From positions 189,665 to 253,664 of the forward strand of contig JAHWDD010000003.1 in NCBI GenBank assembly GCA_023897205.1: 64,000 nucleotides of DNA. Direction: 5' to 3'. The DNA is from Exophiala sp. HKRS030. Its lineage: Eukaryota > Ascomycota > Eurotiomycetes > Chaetothyriales > Herpotrichiellaceae. Below, piece by piece: positions 36,988-48,667 of this stretch (position 1 is the first letter of the stretch; every line of letters begins with the position of its first letter). The notes under the pieces are model-generated. The model did not search any database, had not been told where the DNA came from, and saw only the letters and a list, made by a program, of their open reading frames with translations. The translations under genes and the position numbers were made by a program.

Positions 36988-38064
36988 TCACAGCAAGGGG
37001 TTTGATCTATATTCAGGAGCGGCGTCGCCATTGACTTCGGGCTTTTTGGCCTGATTCTCCTTTTCGAGGGGTATCTCGTCTTCGAGTTCGGCAAGGTACT
37101 TTTCGGCCTCGAGGGCCGCTATACACCCGCTCCCGGCGCTGGTGATGGCCTGTCGGTATCTCTTGTCCTGCACGTCACCGGCGGCGAAGACACCAGGAAT
37201 ACTCGTGTAGCTCGTGCCGGGTTTCGTCACAATGTATCCCTCTTCGTCCGTGTCGACTTGGCCCTTGAAAATCGCCGTGGCCGGGTCGTGCCCGACAGCA
37301 TAAAACAGACCGTTGGCCTCCATGACCTCCTCGGCACCGCTCTGCACGTTTTTGATCTTCAAGTGTGTCATGAGACCTCTCGGCTTATTTTCACCCTGCA
37401 CTTCGACCGCGACGTGGTTGAATTTGACCGTGACTTTGGGGTTCGCCAGGAGTCTCTTCGCCATGGCCTTGGAGGCTCGCAGCTTGTCCTTGCGGACGAG
37501 CACCGTGACGTGCGAGCCGTACTTCGTCAGAAACATGGCCTCTTCGGCCGCCGAGTCTCCTCCGCCGATGACCGCCAGCGGCTTGTTTCTGAAGATGGGG
37601 ACCGCCCCGTCACAGACCGCACACGCCGAGATTCCGTTTTGCCAATACGTCTCTTCGCCTGGCAGGGCCAGCCTCCTGGCGTTGGCTCCCGTGGCGATGA
37701 TGACGGCGTCGGCGGTGTGGGCTGGTTCGTCTGCCTCACCGTCCTCGTACTCGCGCCACAGTTTGAAGGGTCGTTGGTTCAGGTCGACCTTCGTTATCGT
37801 CTCAGTGATGATCTCGGTGCCGAACCGTTCACTCTGTGCCCTCATCTGATCCATGAGCTCCGAGCCGCCAATCCCCTGTGCGAAGCCGGGGTAGTTTTCA
37901 ATGTCGGTCGTCGTGGTCAGTTGCCCCCCTGCCGCGGTGCCACCCGCCAACATGCCTTCGTACATGACCGGCTTGAGTTCTGCGCGGGAGAGGTAGATGG
38001 CCGCGGTGTGGGCGGCAGGCCCTGAGCCGATGATGGCCACTTTTGTGTGAGGTGGAGGCGCCAT
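36988..38064 (-). CDS. trxB: Thioredoxin reductase
   Basis: The cytosolic form is a single exon of 358 residues starting [20 protein letters not shown]. It has the FAD-binding GSGPAA motif, the redox-active CAVC pair (about 148-151), the NADPH-binding [10 protein letters not shown], and the C-terminal FAD motif [20 protein letters not shown]. It reduces thioredoxin with NADPH in the low-molecular-weight, bacterial-like class found in fungi. The frame stays open for 134 more codons upstream to an ATG at 38466. The part nearest the enzyme ([20 protein letters not shown] onward) looks like a mitochondrial presequence, so a longer, mitochondrial product is possible; see findings. Confidence 0.95.
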   Translation of the reverse strand: MAPPPHTKVAIIGSGPAAHTAAIYLSRAELKPVMYEGMLAGGTAAGGQLTTTTDIENYPGFAQGIGGSELMDQMRAQSERFGTEIITETITKVDLNQRPFKLWREYEDGEADEPAHTADAVIIATGANARRLALPGEETYWQNGISACAVCDGAVPIFRNKPLAVIGGGDSAAEEAMFLTKYGSHVTVLVRKDKLRASKAMAKRLLANPKVTVKFNHVAVEVQGENKPRGLMTHLKIKNVQSGAEEVMEANGLFYAVGHDPATAIFKGQVDTDEEGYIVTKPGTSYTSIPGVFAAGDVQDKRYRQAITSAGSGCIAALEAEKYLAELEDEIPLEKENQAKKPEVNGDAAPEYRSNPLL

Positions 38065-39073
38065 GGCGCTGGTGAGGGTCGACGAAATCGAACGCGCCGT
38101 GGAGGGTGCTTGTTGAGACTTTTGCTGGAAGGTCGAGGTCGCTGCCACGGTAAGACTGAGGGAGGAGCGGAGGGGTAGTTGAGCTGCGCGACGGCGGAAA
38201 GTTGAAGAAAACAGTTTGACGGATCTTTTGAAGAAGATAGAGATGGAGAAACCAAAAAGAAAAACGTCGAAGTCTATGTGACCTGGTCGCAGAAAGTTGA
38301 GAAGCAGGGGATGGACGGATGTTTCTATGAGAAGCGCAGCACGCAAGATTTGATATACAGCACGAGTAACAGCCTCAAGTAGTTGACAAATTATGGCAAA
38401 AATGTAGTGTCGGTTTAAACAGCGAGCCTTTTTCGATGGATCTAGTGCCATTGATGAGGTAAACATGCAAGGGGCAGAAAGCGGGAAATGATCACCTACT
38501 GTAACAAGTCAGGTACGTTGGTTTAGGTACCCCGAACTTACCGTGACGAGATAATGCTTATAGGTGCATGCCTTATTGGTTAGGTACCTTTTAGCGGTAA
38601 CCCAGGCATGTTCGACCTGCCCCAGGCACAGTTCAGTAGCTTAAAATCACGCATCAGCGCAGGATTGCTAAGCACCAGAGATTCAAAGATCGAACTGCTC
38701 TCACCGTTGACCTTTGACCGTGGCGCAGAGGCTTACCGAGAGAACAGTCGTCTTTTTATTTACGCTGCTCTCACGACCCTCTTACATTGGTTGAGTCATA
38801 GTCACTCCCGTCTATATTTCACAAGTTGGTATCATTGAAAATAAAATGATAAAAACAGAAAATAAGGGATGAGGCTCACGTACCGGTTACCCGCGCTTGT
38901 TTGAATTTCTTCACTTCGACATTCGGAGCACTGGACAGGAATCGTATTGCGTCAACATCACTTTCTGGCCATCGCAATGCTACGTTTTAATTAGACAGTC
39001 AGATTCCCCCAACTCACCTCGTTGATTACCTATTGTTACAGCATCTCCTTCACAGCAAATCAATAACACAGGC
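38065..39073. other. Divergent region upstream of thioredoxin reductase
   Basis: Holds the promoters of the reductase (minus) and the HAD protein (plus). The 402 nt next to the reductase (38065-38466) are open in its frame and may be coding in a longer form. Nothing else recognised. Confidence 0.45.
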
Positions 39074-40144
39074 ATGTCAGTCTTCCAGAACTTTCAAACA
39101 TTTTTCAAGAGTCTCACCAGTCCAAAACGTGTTCCTACGTTCGTGGTCACCCTTGATGCCCTGGGGACCTTATATCGTTTCAAGCAACCAGTGGCCCGGC
39201 AATATATCGACCTTGCTCGGAAATCGGGCTTGAAAGACAACGTCGACACTGACCGACTGAACGCTTCATTCAAAGAGGCATTCAAGCACTACAATGCCGC
39301 ATACCCAAACTACGGAAAAGGGCAACTCGAAAGTCCGGAAGAGTGGTGGACCAAGGTGATTGATCGAGCTTTTGGACAAGTCGTCGACCAAAATGTTGAG
39401 CTGCCCAGGAACCTAGGGTCCCTGCTGTATCGTCATTTTGCCGGGAGAGACGCCTACGAACTTTACCCAGATGTATGGCCCTTCTTCCAAGCTCTTCGAT
39501 CTCTCAAAAAGGATTTCAGCGACCCCGATGGCCCCCTCATCGCCACAGGCGTCGTCACCAATTCTGACCCTCGCGTTTCCACCGTTCTTCAGGAGCTCGG
39601 TTTGACAGTGCAGGCCAAACCTCCCGAGCGCCGTATCGGTGACGCACTCAGTAATGCGTGGACCGATGCCAAACTACAACGTCTAGACGGACTGTTTTCA
39701 TACGAAGCTCTCGCTTATAGCCGCGACAATGATATAGACTTCCTTTCCACCAGCTACGAGACGGACTGCCAGAAGCCAGACCCGGACGCCTGGATCGAAG
39801 GCCAGAAGTTAGTCCACGTATTGCCTATTATCCGAAAGGCTGTGGCCCTTCGAGACTCTCCAAGTACGAATGTCTCTGAATACATGCAGAAAACCGCACA
39901 AAGTGCGGGCTACCGAGTTGGGGAGTTGCTGTGGCTTCATATTGGTGACGAGTACGAGAAGGACTATGCCGGAGCGACCGAAGCTTCACTGGACGCTTTG
40001 CTGCTTACGCGAGAGACTGATGGTGATATGCCGCACAAAATCAACACGTCGGCGGCGCCAGACATCCCGACCATTTCTTCGTTGAAAGAAGCTACTTTGA
40101 TAATCAATCTCAAGGCGCGAGAACTTTTTCAACGTGGATCATGA
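39074..40144 (+). CDS. HDHD3-like haloacid-dehalogenase-family protein
   Basis: A single exon of 356 residues. The overall pattern follows human HDHD3: motif I region VTLDALGTLYRFKQPV, then PNYGKGQLESPEEWWTKVID, TGVVTNSDPRVSTVLQELGL, the KPDPDAW motif and GDEYEKDYAGATEASLDALL. The first Asp of the HAD nucleophile motif is present, but the position of the usual second Asp (DxD) is Leu (DALGT). Related HAD proteins with D-x-x-G-T exist, so this may not mean loss of activity. Probably a cytosolic phosphatase-like protein of unknown substrate. An additional upstream exon cannot be excluded. Confidence 0.87.
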   Translation: MSVFQNFQTFFKSLTSPKRVPTFVVTLDALGTLYRFKQPVARQYIDLARKSGLKDNVDTDRLNASFKEAFKHYNAAYPNYGKGQLESPEEWWTKVIDRAFGQVVDQNVELPRNLGSLLYRHFAGRDAYELYPDVWPFFQALRSLKKDFSDPDGPLIATGVVTNSDPRVSTVLQELGLTVQAKPPERRIGDALSNAWTDAKLQRLDGLFSYEALAYSRDNDIDFLSTSYETDCQKPDPDAWIEGQKLVHVLPIIRKAVALRDSPSTNVSEYMQKTAQSAGYRVGELLWLHIGDEYEKDYAGATEASLDALLLTRETDGDMPHKINTSAAPDIPTISSLKEATLIINLKARELFQRGS

Positions 40145-40246
40145 ACCAGTTCCTACCATTGTGGCAGTTGGTCTACTTTATCTTTCTATGACTCCCTTCC
40201 TATCACGACATCCTAACTGAAGGAAGGGGGTCGCAACCTCTATCTA

Positions 40247-41704
40247 TCAGATCGCAGCCGCGGCAAAGAGTTCAGAAGCATCTGCAACTTGTCCGCTGTT
40301 CCCCAAGAGCTTCAGAGAGGCAATCATCTCTGCTGCTTTTTCCTTGCTCATAAACTTGGCCACTTCAAAGGGAAAGCGTGATTCCACTTCCTCGAAAGTC
40401 AGCCAGGGAACGTCAGGCAAATGCTGTTCTACAAGACGCCCATCCGCCAGCCTGACCTCAACTTTGGCGGGCTGTAGGCCTCTTTGGAAGTCTATATTGA
40501 ATTGCTCGTTGGTCAATAGCTCGCATTTACTCATCAAATCCATGATGCGCGGGTCGTCGACCTTGGTGAAGACCTCTTCGTCGAGCCGACCGTAAACCAG
40601 TGCTGCAGATACGCCATACTGAATGCTCATCTTACTCTGTTGGATATTCTCCAGTTGCCCAGCATTGTTACACCCGGGGTACTTGATGGCTTGTGATGTG
40701 GCAACAATGGTGATCATTTGAACGGACTGAGGGTCATCCAGACGCAACCTCAGCGCCGCAGCCAGTGGAGTTTGGGCAAAGTTACACCCGGCGACAGGTT
40801 TGAAGTGAACATCCATGATGCCCTGGCCGATTTCAGAGCGGCTGATCCAATCTTTGAAGGTCACACTAGCGTCTGAAGAACCAACACCCAGCGCTTCAAA
40901 AAGGCCATCTTTTCCTTCCAGTACCGTATCACTGCAGAACATTCCGGTTTTGGCAAGGTCAAATGCCTGGATGCCCGCGCGACTTGCCGTGCCCATTTGA
41001 GTGAAGATCTCCAAACCTCCAGCCCAGGCCCATTCGTTCACACCACATGCTGCATTCAAAGCAAAACCCAATGCGCTGACAGCGATTTCCTCGCTGCAGC
41101 TCCCACCGGCGATTGCAGCGGCGGCGGCACCAAAAGCTCCCACCAGCCCGCTGGGGCGGAAGTGAGGGTTGAATTTGCCACTTGCGCGTATGGCGGTGCC
41201 CAGAAGAGCCGACATCTCATATCCTGCCACGATCGCTCTGATCAACTTCTCACCAGACCAGTGATGTCGCTGGGAAAGAGCGATGGCGGCAGAGAGGACG
41301 ATGGAGCCGATGTGAGAACAAGAATCGAGATGCATGTCATCTCGGATAGTGCTGATCTCATTAGAACAAAAAGAAGAGCAACAGGAAATAGAATGAATGA
41401 CCTACCTGTGACCCAGCGCGGCATTGACAAAGGCTGCCGTCTCAGCGGAGACTTTGGTCTTGGTCCCCCATACCTGAGCCTCCGGTGAACCAGATTGAGC
41501 GGTGGCATATTTAATCAACGCCTCGCCCCATGGGGTCGAAAGTCCTGAATGAGCTGCGGCAATGTAGTCAATCAGGCATACAACCACCTTTTGCCGTAAC
41601 GTCGGAGAGATTTGCCCTTCCGCAATCGACTGTATGCGTCTCGCAGCCAGTCGAGTCAGACTGGTAGGCGGCACAGTGCCGTTCGATGCACCAGTGGAAG
41701 CCAT
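40247..41704 (-). CDS. MmgE/PrpD-family dehydratase or decarboxylase
   Basis: Two exons (41704-41406, 41351-40247) encode 467 residues. The 54-nt intron has branch CTAATGA and acceptor ATCAG; the join gives GHSTIRDDMHLDSCSHIG. Family landmarks are the N-terminal LIDYIAAAHSGLSTPWGEAL, AAFVNAALGHS, GYEMSALLGTAIR, HFRPSGLVGAFGAAAAA and HFKPVAGCNFAQTPLAAALR. The family includes 2-methylcitrate dehydratase and cis-aconitate decarboxylase (itaconate producer), both acting on tricarboxylic acids. The exact reaction cannot be fixed from sequence by eye. It is the first gene of the catabolic region and lies next to a transcription factor on the same strand. Confidence 0.88.
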
Positions 41705-42329
41705 GTTGATCCCTCTGTTTCACACAAAACAGTATCATGTATAGCTCGGCATGCACATGCAATGAGAGGTTTGAGCAGGAACAATGTTGGCTCGAACTAC
41801 GAATCACCGCGAGGTTGCGATCAGAAAAAGATGGGCAAAACATCCCCAATTGGAGAAACTTCTCCAACACGAGGGGCGAAGTTGAATCTCACAGATATCA
41901 ATTGACAGTCAATCTTGATATCAGAGTGCAAGAGATTGTTGGAAAAATAAATGTGATGGGCTATTGAGAAAGCATCTTACGAATGAATGTAAAAAGGTAT
42001 ATAGCAGCCTCGCACGAGAAGGAATCATCTTGTACGAAACAGGCTCAGCAATAGTCCAGCTATCTATCGACTTCTATCTTGCAGCCACGATGGTGTTGAC
42101 AAAGAACAAAGTAGACCAAGGGCTTGATACATCCATGACATGGCCATACGTCTCCATTAATGGTGGTGACAAGAATCTGGTGCAGATGTACTTTTCCATA
42201 CTTGGTCAGTACTTGAGAGCAACATTGCACTTTTCCATGTATCTGTATCTATCATGGCACCTTCGCAACCGTCTGAAGATCGTCCGTCGTCTCAGAGGAC
42301 AGACCCTGCTACCATCATATCTCTTACGA
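41705..42329. other. Intergenic region
   Basis: Promoter of the PrpD-family gene and 3' end of the regulator gene. Nothing recognised. Confidence 0.4.
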
Positions 42330-44941
42330 TCAGTTCGCGGGTGTATACGTCGTCTCCATGGACTCGGCATATATTGTCAAGCTGGCTCCTATCACATTCA
42401 CAATGTCAAAGACGTGCGTCCCCTTGAAGATCTCCGCCCACATTCTAGCCACAGCCGTCGCAAGCCAGCGAATCCGTTGTTTCTGGTCCTGCCGATCTGC
42501 GAGGTTGCGCATCATGTCGCTGTCGAAGAGACCCGTCTCTGTCAACAGGCTCTGAATCATCTGAACCAAAACGACCTCCTCTTTGTCCAACGAGCCGTTG
42601 CCCGAAGCCACTCCGATGAGTTCGAGCCACTTGCTGAGGAAGATGGCACACTCCAGGTTGGAGAATGAATGTTGGACGCTCCAGGTGAAGGCCTGTGTCT
42701 TGGCCACATACTTGATACCCATTCTCACGGGGATGGAGAGGGCATGGGCGGCCTGAAGCACTGGGTGTATGAGTTCCGGCCCTCGCTTCAGGGGTGGACT
42801 GTTTTCGAACGCCGAGGCTATGACACTGGCGTCCCGACTCGCCAGGTTCCTGCACGGTCCCATGTCAGAATGGAGCCTGATCCAAGCCAACCTCAGCAGC
42901 GCCGTCGATGTAAAAGCGACAGGACCTGTCGCCGAGGAAGGTTCGAAGATGGACTCTGGAGAGCGCTCCCAGCGCGTTTGCCAACACCGCAAAGCCCGAC
43001 TGATCTCACCAATGTCCTCGGAGCTCAGGGAGTGTTTGGAGCTCGCCAGTGTCTGACGCCGAAGATACAGGTGTTGAAGGATGGCCAAGATCAACACATA
43101 GTTTGCCATCGGTGATAAAGCGATGGGGGTCGGTGGTGAATCTACGCTGTGAAACATGCTTTCATAGGCTTCACGGAAGGGGACCTCCTTGAACGGGGAC
43201 GACTTGTTGACTTCCTCCCACTCTTCTGCGCTACTCGCGTTCCACACTTTCGCCGAACAGGGCAGACAACAGTCGATTTCGGAGTTGAGTATCAGTGGAG
43301 GGATGTGATAGGCAACGGAGACCAGTTGCAGCAGGCAATATGTCATCAACTTGGTTCGCTTTCGACCTTCCTGGAGGACCCAACGATGCCATTCAGACAT
43401 GCCTGTACAAGAAGACGTCGGTACTTTCAGCCGGGAGAACCCATCGTCACGCGCCAAGGTGGCAGCCACGCTCTGCAAAGCGATGGATTCCTTGACAAGC
43501 CCTGGTTGAGATCCCCAGGCACCGACACACATGAGGGCTATCAGCGCCTGCAAGGTCTGCGTTTGTGGATCGAAGACGTTGTCCATACTCTTGTCCGAGT
43601 TACCAACATAGCCACCACCGGATTCATCAGGCCGCTGAGTGTTGTTCTGGTCCAGAGATGTTGAGAGAGGGATTCGACTGTGGAAACTAGTGCTGTCGTC
43701 CCGTTTCACCTGCTCCTGAATTCTTATCTGTTCAAATGCTATTGCTTTTCCTGCGTGGAACAACATTGGACATCGGTGCGCCTCGAAACGAAACAAGGCT
43801 CCTATTGCACACATCGACAGTATCAGTTCTGGAGCAGCATGGACAGGTGAGAATGTCGGAACGTGAAGATTCGGAAGGTGCTCATAGTAACCTTTGATCG
43901 CACCCTCGAGGAACCTGGACATGGTGTGCCTGGAAGGCATGTTGAAATCTTTCGGCAAGACATGGTCAAACTTCTGGATGTTGGCAACAATTTGCCGATA
44001 CTGGTGCCCTGATATCTTCCACACGGGTCGGAAATTGGCATTGGGTTCAGCTTGGCCAGACGGTCGAGATGCTTGTTCTCGAGTTTCAAAATGGAGCGCA
44101 GGTAGGGGTGAGCCAAATCTGGAAAAGGAGGTTTCTGGTTCGACTCGGCCGTTGTGGGCCCCTGAATCATGGCCGACGTGGACATTGTCATTGAAGGCAA
44201 CTTGTGGAAGTTCTGAAGTGAAGGCAAGATCCTGCAATCCAAGATCCAAAGCATAGTCCGGCGGGATCAATCCGTTGAAATCGTTGAGATCAAGGAAGGT
44301 GTTGAAACTATCGAATTGGCTGTAGATGTCGGAGAAATCCAGCGTGGGACTGACGTTTTCTGAACTTGTTTCTACAGTTTGCGTGACGACGGGATTCTGC
44401 GACTCGGCGGAGGGGAAGGCGACACCCGCAAGGGCACTGAGCTGGCCACCGTCATTGAGGTTGGGCACGAAATGGTCCAGATTCGTCAGGGATTCGATGG
44501 AGAGCTGCTCCTGGACCTGACCGGATTCCACCTGACGGGCAACGGAGAGAGATGCAGTGGTATGCTCGATCGTTGGCTGATGTGCCGTCGCGGGGGAGGT
44601 CACATTCATGCCATCCACGGCCGGCACGGTATTGCTTGGGGTCGACGTCGCCAGTGTTGGCGACACATAGCGACCGCAAGATCTGCCCTCGTGGGCTGCC
44701 TTTTCGTGTCGCCGCAAGAGATCCCTAGTTGAAGTCAAGGTCAGTCACCACTCACGTCCAAGAGGTTGTTGCTCCGGGACATGCACTACCTTCGGCTGAA
44801 GGACCTGCCACACGGACATTTGAACGGCGTTTCTTTAGTGTGAGTCCGTTCATGACGCTGTACGTGTTCAAGGCGACGAAAGCGCCTATTGCAGAACCTG
44901 CACGGCAGAGTCTTCTTCGGGCTCGAAGCTGCTGACTCCAT
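42330..44941 (-). CDS. C2H2 zinc-finger regulator with fungal_trans domain
   Basis: Two exons (44941-44790, 44724-42330) encode 848 residues. The first exon carries two C2H2 fingers: CRFCNRRFRRLEHVQRHERT (14-34), then CPCGRSFSRR with the rest (DLLRRHEKAAH) in exon 2. The intron splits the second finger and joins in phase. The large C-terminal part (about 300-700) resembles the fungal-specific transcription factor domain, for example HVPTFSPVHAAPELILSMCA and LMTYCLLQLVSVAYHIPPLI. This combination is common in fungal pathway regulators, and the gene sits inside the catabolic region, so local control is plausible (inference). Without the first exon the protein would lack a complete DNA-binding domain. 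Confidence 0.9.
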
Positions 44942-45470
44942 GATACAACCGAGTCGCTACTCCGTACGGATGGGGAAGAATGAGAGGAAGATTCTCCACA
45001 TCAATGTGCCTGTGGAGAGGAGGCCATGCGCGAGTATATGAATGCTCCCTCGATTTGGAGACGAAGCCTCCATCAGCCGAGGTCGAGTACATTCCCGTGT
45101 TTGCCACCCCAGACGTTGTGGGAAACACTTCCAGCAGGTCTAGACTTTCGCTGCATCGTGGAGACCCCTGAGACAGCCACATGGAGAGGTGGAGCTACCA
45201 GCAAAACTTCTTTGCGTCGTTCAGAACTGGATACTACACTACGCCGGAGGACATGGTTTGCCAAATGAGAAATGACTGTGTCAACACAAAAATACTTGTC
45301 TTATTGGGGTCGGCCGAGCAGTGCCAATCGTCGAGATCTCGAGTCGACGATCAAACAAACAATCCTGGCGGTCCAGCATCTCACTATCACTTTCCATCTG
45401 CAAACCCTTTCCCCACGATACAATTGTTTCGGAAGAGAGAACCTATTTGTTTCGGCACCATGCGCTACTC
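44942..45470. other. Intergenic region
   Basis: Promoter of the C2H2 regulator and 3' end of the first MFS gene. Contains TACTCCGTAC at 44958-44967, 17 nt upstream of the regulator's start. No gene. Confidence 0.45.
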
Positions 45471-47885
45471 TCAATATGTATATCGGAAATCAGGGGTCCC
45501 TTCAATGATCAACTCCTCTCTGTCTGCTTTCTTGTTTGCTATCGCAAAGTAGAAGAAGTTTTTGACCACCAGTAGGATATTGAAAGCCTGTCAAAAGCGT
45601 TGAGTTGATGGTTGCGCGTGCTGCAGTATTTTGAGTACTCACCTGGAATGCGATACAGATGATCAGAGCAGTTCTGTAGGCTGGAGCATCTTTGGCTTGA
45701 AATATGTTGCCTGCAATGATGCCTCCTATGCCACCACCGGTGGTCATCATGGCAGCACACAGAGCACGCTTTGCTTGACCGACTAGACTAGAAGTCAGAA
45801 GTTTGAATTTACAAGACCGATTAATCGACAAACTCACCAACATTGTTGTGCGCGTACGCCCAATTAGTTGGGATCTAGGGAGAGTCAGCAGGCATTTACC
45901 CACGGTGTAGGCTACGCCATGGTTGTACAGTGCGCCTGGCGGTTTGAGAGTATCTTACGTTGCCAGTGATGCCCATGACGCCGATAAAGACACCTCCGTA
46001 TCGTGCATGAGGATTCGCACAAAATGCAGTACTGTTTTGTCGTCAGTTTGGGCACTCTTTGCGGCAGGCAAGATCACTTACATGCACACTCCAATCATGT
46101 ACAACGAACTGTTGAAGACCAGCATCGGACCTCTCACTTTCAGTCTGTCGCAGATCCAGGCGCAAAAGAGAATCCACTGTATCGGTCAGTCAGTTTTGTA
46201 CCTAGAGGACATCTCATCGGACGGTTCGACATACCGGGACTGCTACAGCATACGGGGGAAACGTGAAGAGTTGAGCTTTGGAGGTCGAATAATGAAGACT
46301 CTTTTGTAAGATGACCGGTAGGAAATATGCAAAAGCATATAGAGCCGTGTTCTTGGTAAGATGTCAGTTAGGTGCTCCTGTTTCAGCGTCCACTTGACAA
46401 CAACAACAACAACTATAAGTAACTCACATTGAACATGACATAGGATGAGAATTCCCAGATTTTCCAATCCTTGGCACAAACGAGCATCTTCTTGACCGTC
46501 AATTTTTCGGGTACACTATCACCCCTGTCTCGCTCGATCCGTGCATGAATGAGTGTTGCTTCTTCGGCCGTGAGGAAAGGAGGTAAAAGACCGAAGAGAC
46601 CTCTCAAGGTGGCTAACAGGGAAAGGAGTCAGACGAATCCGTGGATCATTTCTTCGAGGTATCCAAAAGCTACTCACCTCTTTCTGGAAGATCAACCAAT
46701 GTGACATATGCGGCCAAACCACAGAAACATGTGACGATCCCTTCCTGTCAGAGGGGTCAGCTCACTCTTGCAATGAATGGAAGTGTCATGGAACGCCTCA
46801 CGATGATAAAGATCCACCGCCATCCTGCCAGACCGGCATCACCGTCCATGTTCTCTATCCCATATGCGAGGAGACCCGAAACTCCCGTCGAAGCGATACC
46901 CTTGACATGTTATACGATACTTTCAACGACTCAGGTCTGCAAGTACTCACCACCACGTAGAAAAGGGCGAGTCTATTGAGCGTGAGCGAATGGTATCGAC
47001 CAACGGTATATGACCGCAACGACACTTACCTGGTATGTGCTTCATATCTAGTGTACCACACACTGATAACTAGGAGAATCTTTAGTGATGGACGGGTCGA
47101 GAGGCGCGTCGAGACTCACGGAACATTGCCGCAGGAATGAGACCCCCTTCGAGGAATCCAAGAAGAACACGACAGGCTACATGATACGTCAGCATGGTCT
47201 CGGATGTTGTTACTTCGACAACATACCCAGCAAGGCACCCCAGGAGTGGCAGAAGCCTTGACCGATGGTGATGACACTGTTCAATGTGAGTCTGCTGTAT
47301 GCGAGCCATAGTCGATCAACCCATACCCCCATAATCTTTTTCTTATGGTTAGCAGGTATTTTCACAGGAGAAATTCTCTTCATCTTCTTACACGACAATT
47401 GTTGGCAGCCAGACAATGGCCCCGACCTTTCGTACGATAAAAGTAGCGGGCGCATCGATCAGGATATAACCGACGAAGAACTAGAGAGAAGGTTAGGATG
47501 CTTTGCACTTTTCGGTCAAGGATAGAAAACTCGCTTACTATCATGGTAAGGATAGAATATCGGTTGTTGCCAGTGAGTCCGAGATCGGTGGCCATACCCG
47601 CGATGTTGGCCTGGGTTAAAAAGGCACGGATTAGCAGGACGTTCGACCAATGTCATGTGTTGAGATCCTTACATTCGCCAGGTTGCCTCGATCGATAAAA
47701 GCCCAAACGTAAAGGACGGCCATGGTCAGGACGAGGCGGAAATCGAGTTTACGCACGATGCGCTTGATCTTCTTCTCCTCTCCCTCGAGTTGACTAGCGA
47801 GTACCTCTTGTTCATGTTGACGATCGACCGCGAGGTTGTGAATTTCATTCTTCGTCTCGACGTGCTCTGCGTCGACGCCACCCAT
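45471..47885 (-). CDS. DAL5-type MFS transporter, 17 exons
   Basis: Reconstructed by hand as 17 exons giving 493 residues, with every phase checked: 47885-47673, 47610-47539, 47480-47392, 47335-47327, 47276-47227, 47176-47120, 47069-47030, 46972-46951, 46900-46802, 46744-46678, 46612-46428, 46351-46235, 46176-46082, 46031-45959, 45874-45838, 45782-45643, 45587-45471. Typical landmarks: LYVWAFIDRGNLANANIAGM, LWGVITIGQGFCHSWGALLG, CRVLLGFLEGGLIPAAMF, GWRWIFII, ALYAFAYFLPVILQKSLHYS, IPTNWAYAHNNV and a cytosolic tail. This is the anion:cation symporter family of plasma membrane permeases that take up allantoate, vitamins or carboxylates. One exon is only 9 nt (VLWG region). Intron density is far above the neighbours. 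The exon 10 to 11 junction (PERATLRGLF) is the least certain. Confidence 0.85.
46395..46412 (+). repeat. CAA trinucleotide repeat in an intron
   Basis: Five to six CAA units in tandem within the intron after exon 11 of the MFS gene (GTTG on the coding strand). Short and probably without function. Confidence 0.7.
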
Positions 47886-48667
47886 TGTGTCGAGTTGGTG
47901 GGTTCTGGATTTCAATGAATTCTGGGGGAACAATGAATCAGACTAGATGCGAGGCAATTTCAACAACCCTTCAGAGAAGACAAGATCAGCAGTCGGGTAC
48001 TTATGCAACGGCGAACGGTCGAGAACCTTTTTACACCCTTTCAAATGAGTTGCTAATAAGCGAATGACACTCCGCATGGGTGGTTTTTACTAGCGGTCTC
48101 CACGTTTTTTGGTGTCTTTTGTTGGAGTCCGGGGGAATGAAATACAGTTGAGTCCTCCGTATCCCTACCTAGGTAGAGTGTGTGTTCTGGCGTCACAGAG
48201 TAGGGTGAGGCTCATTCCACTCACTCCACGCCAATCTCGACCGGGGTTTGGGTAGTTGTAGTAGTGTAGTGGTGTACTCCGAAGTGTCTGTCCATATCGA
48301 ACTGCTCCACCTCCAGCAACTCGTAGTCGTCGTCGATTGCGAGCCGAACAATTCCTTCTCCAACGCTGAGCGGGATCCATTTCTCCACGAAGAAAAGAGA
48401 CACACTCTCTCTCACTCACCCAAAGATCATCCACCAACTCGAGTGGAAATCCCCGCAAAGGATTTGGGAAGTTGAAGCAAGGTAGTAATAATAATAATGA
48501 TAATAATAAGAGTGTCTGAACCTGCAACTGCTGTATTTTCACTTACTATTTTTATACCAATCACGTTTTAGAACAGTCTCTCGAGGCCGGTGTTTTTTTG
48601 ATCTATCCCGACGACAGATAAAGACACGCCACATTTGTCGAGCCTGCTACCGTACGGAGTGACCAAA
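47886..48667. other. Divergent promoter region MFS/Ldh2-type gene
   Basis: 782 nt between two divergent genes of the catabolic region. It holds TACCTAGGTA (48166-48175), a TAA-type trinucleotide repeat and GTACGGAGT near the plus-strand start. No gene recognised. Confidence 0.45.
48485..48509 (+). repeat. TAA-type trinucleotide repeat
   Basis: About eight TAA/TGA units in tandem in the promoter of the Ldh2-type gene; a microsatellite. Confidence 0.8.

Noticed and set aside
42358..44732. Several plus-strand frames across the C2H2 regulator
   Set aside because: They lie opposite a continuous 2.4-kb exon with clear domain content and are shadows.
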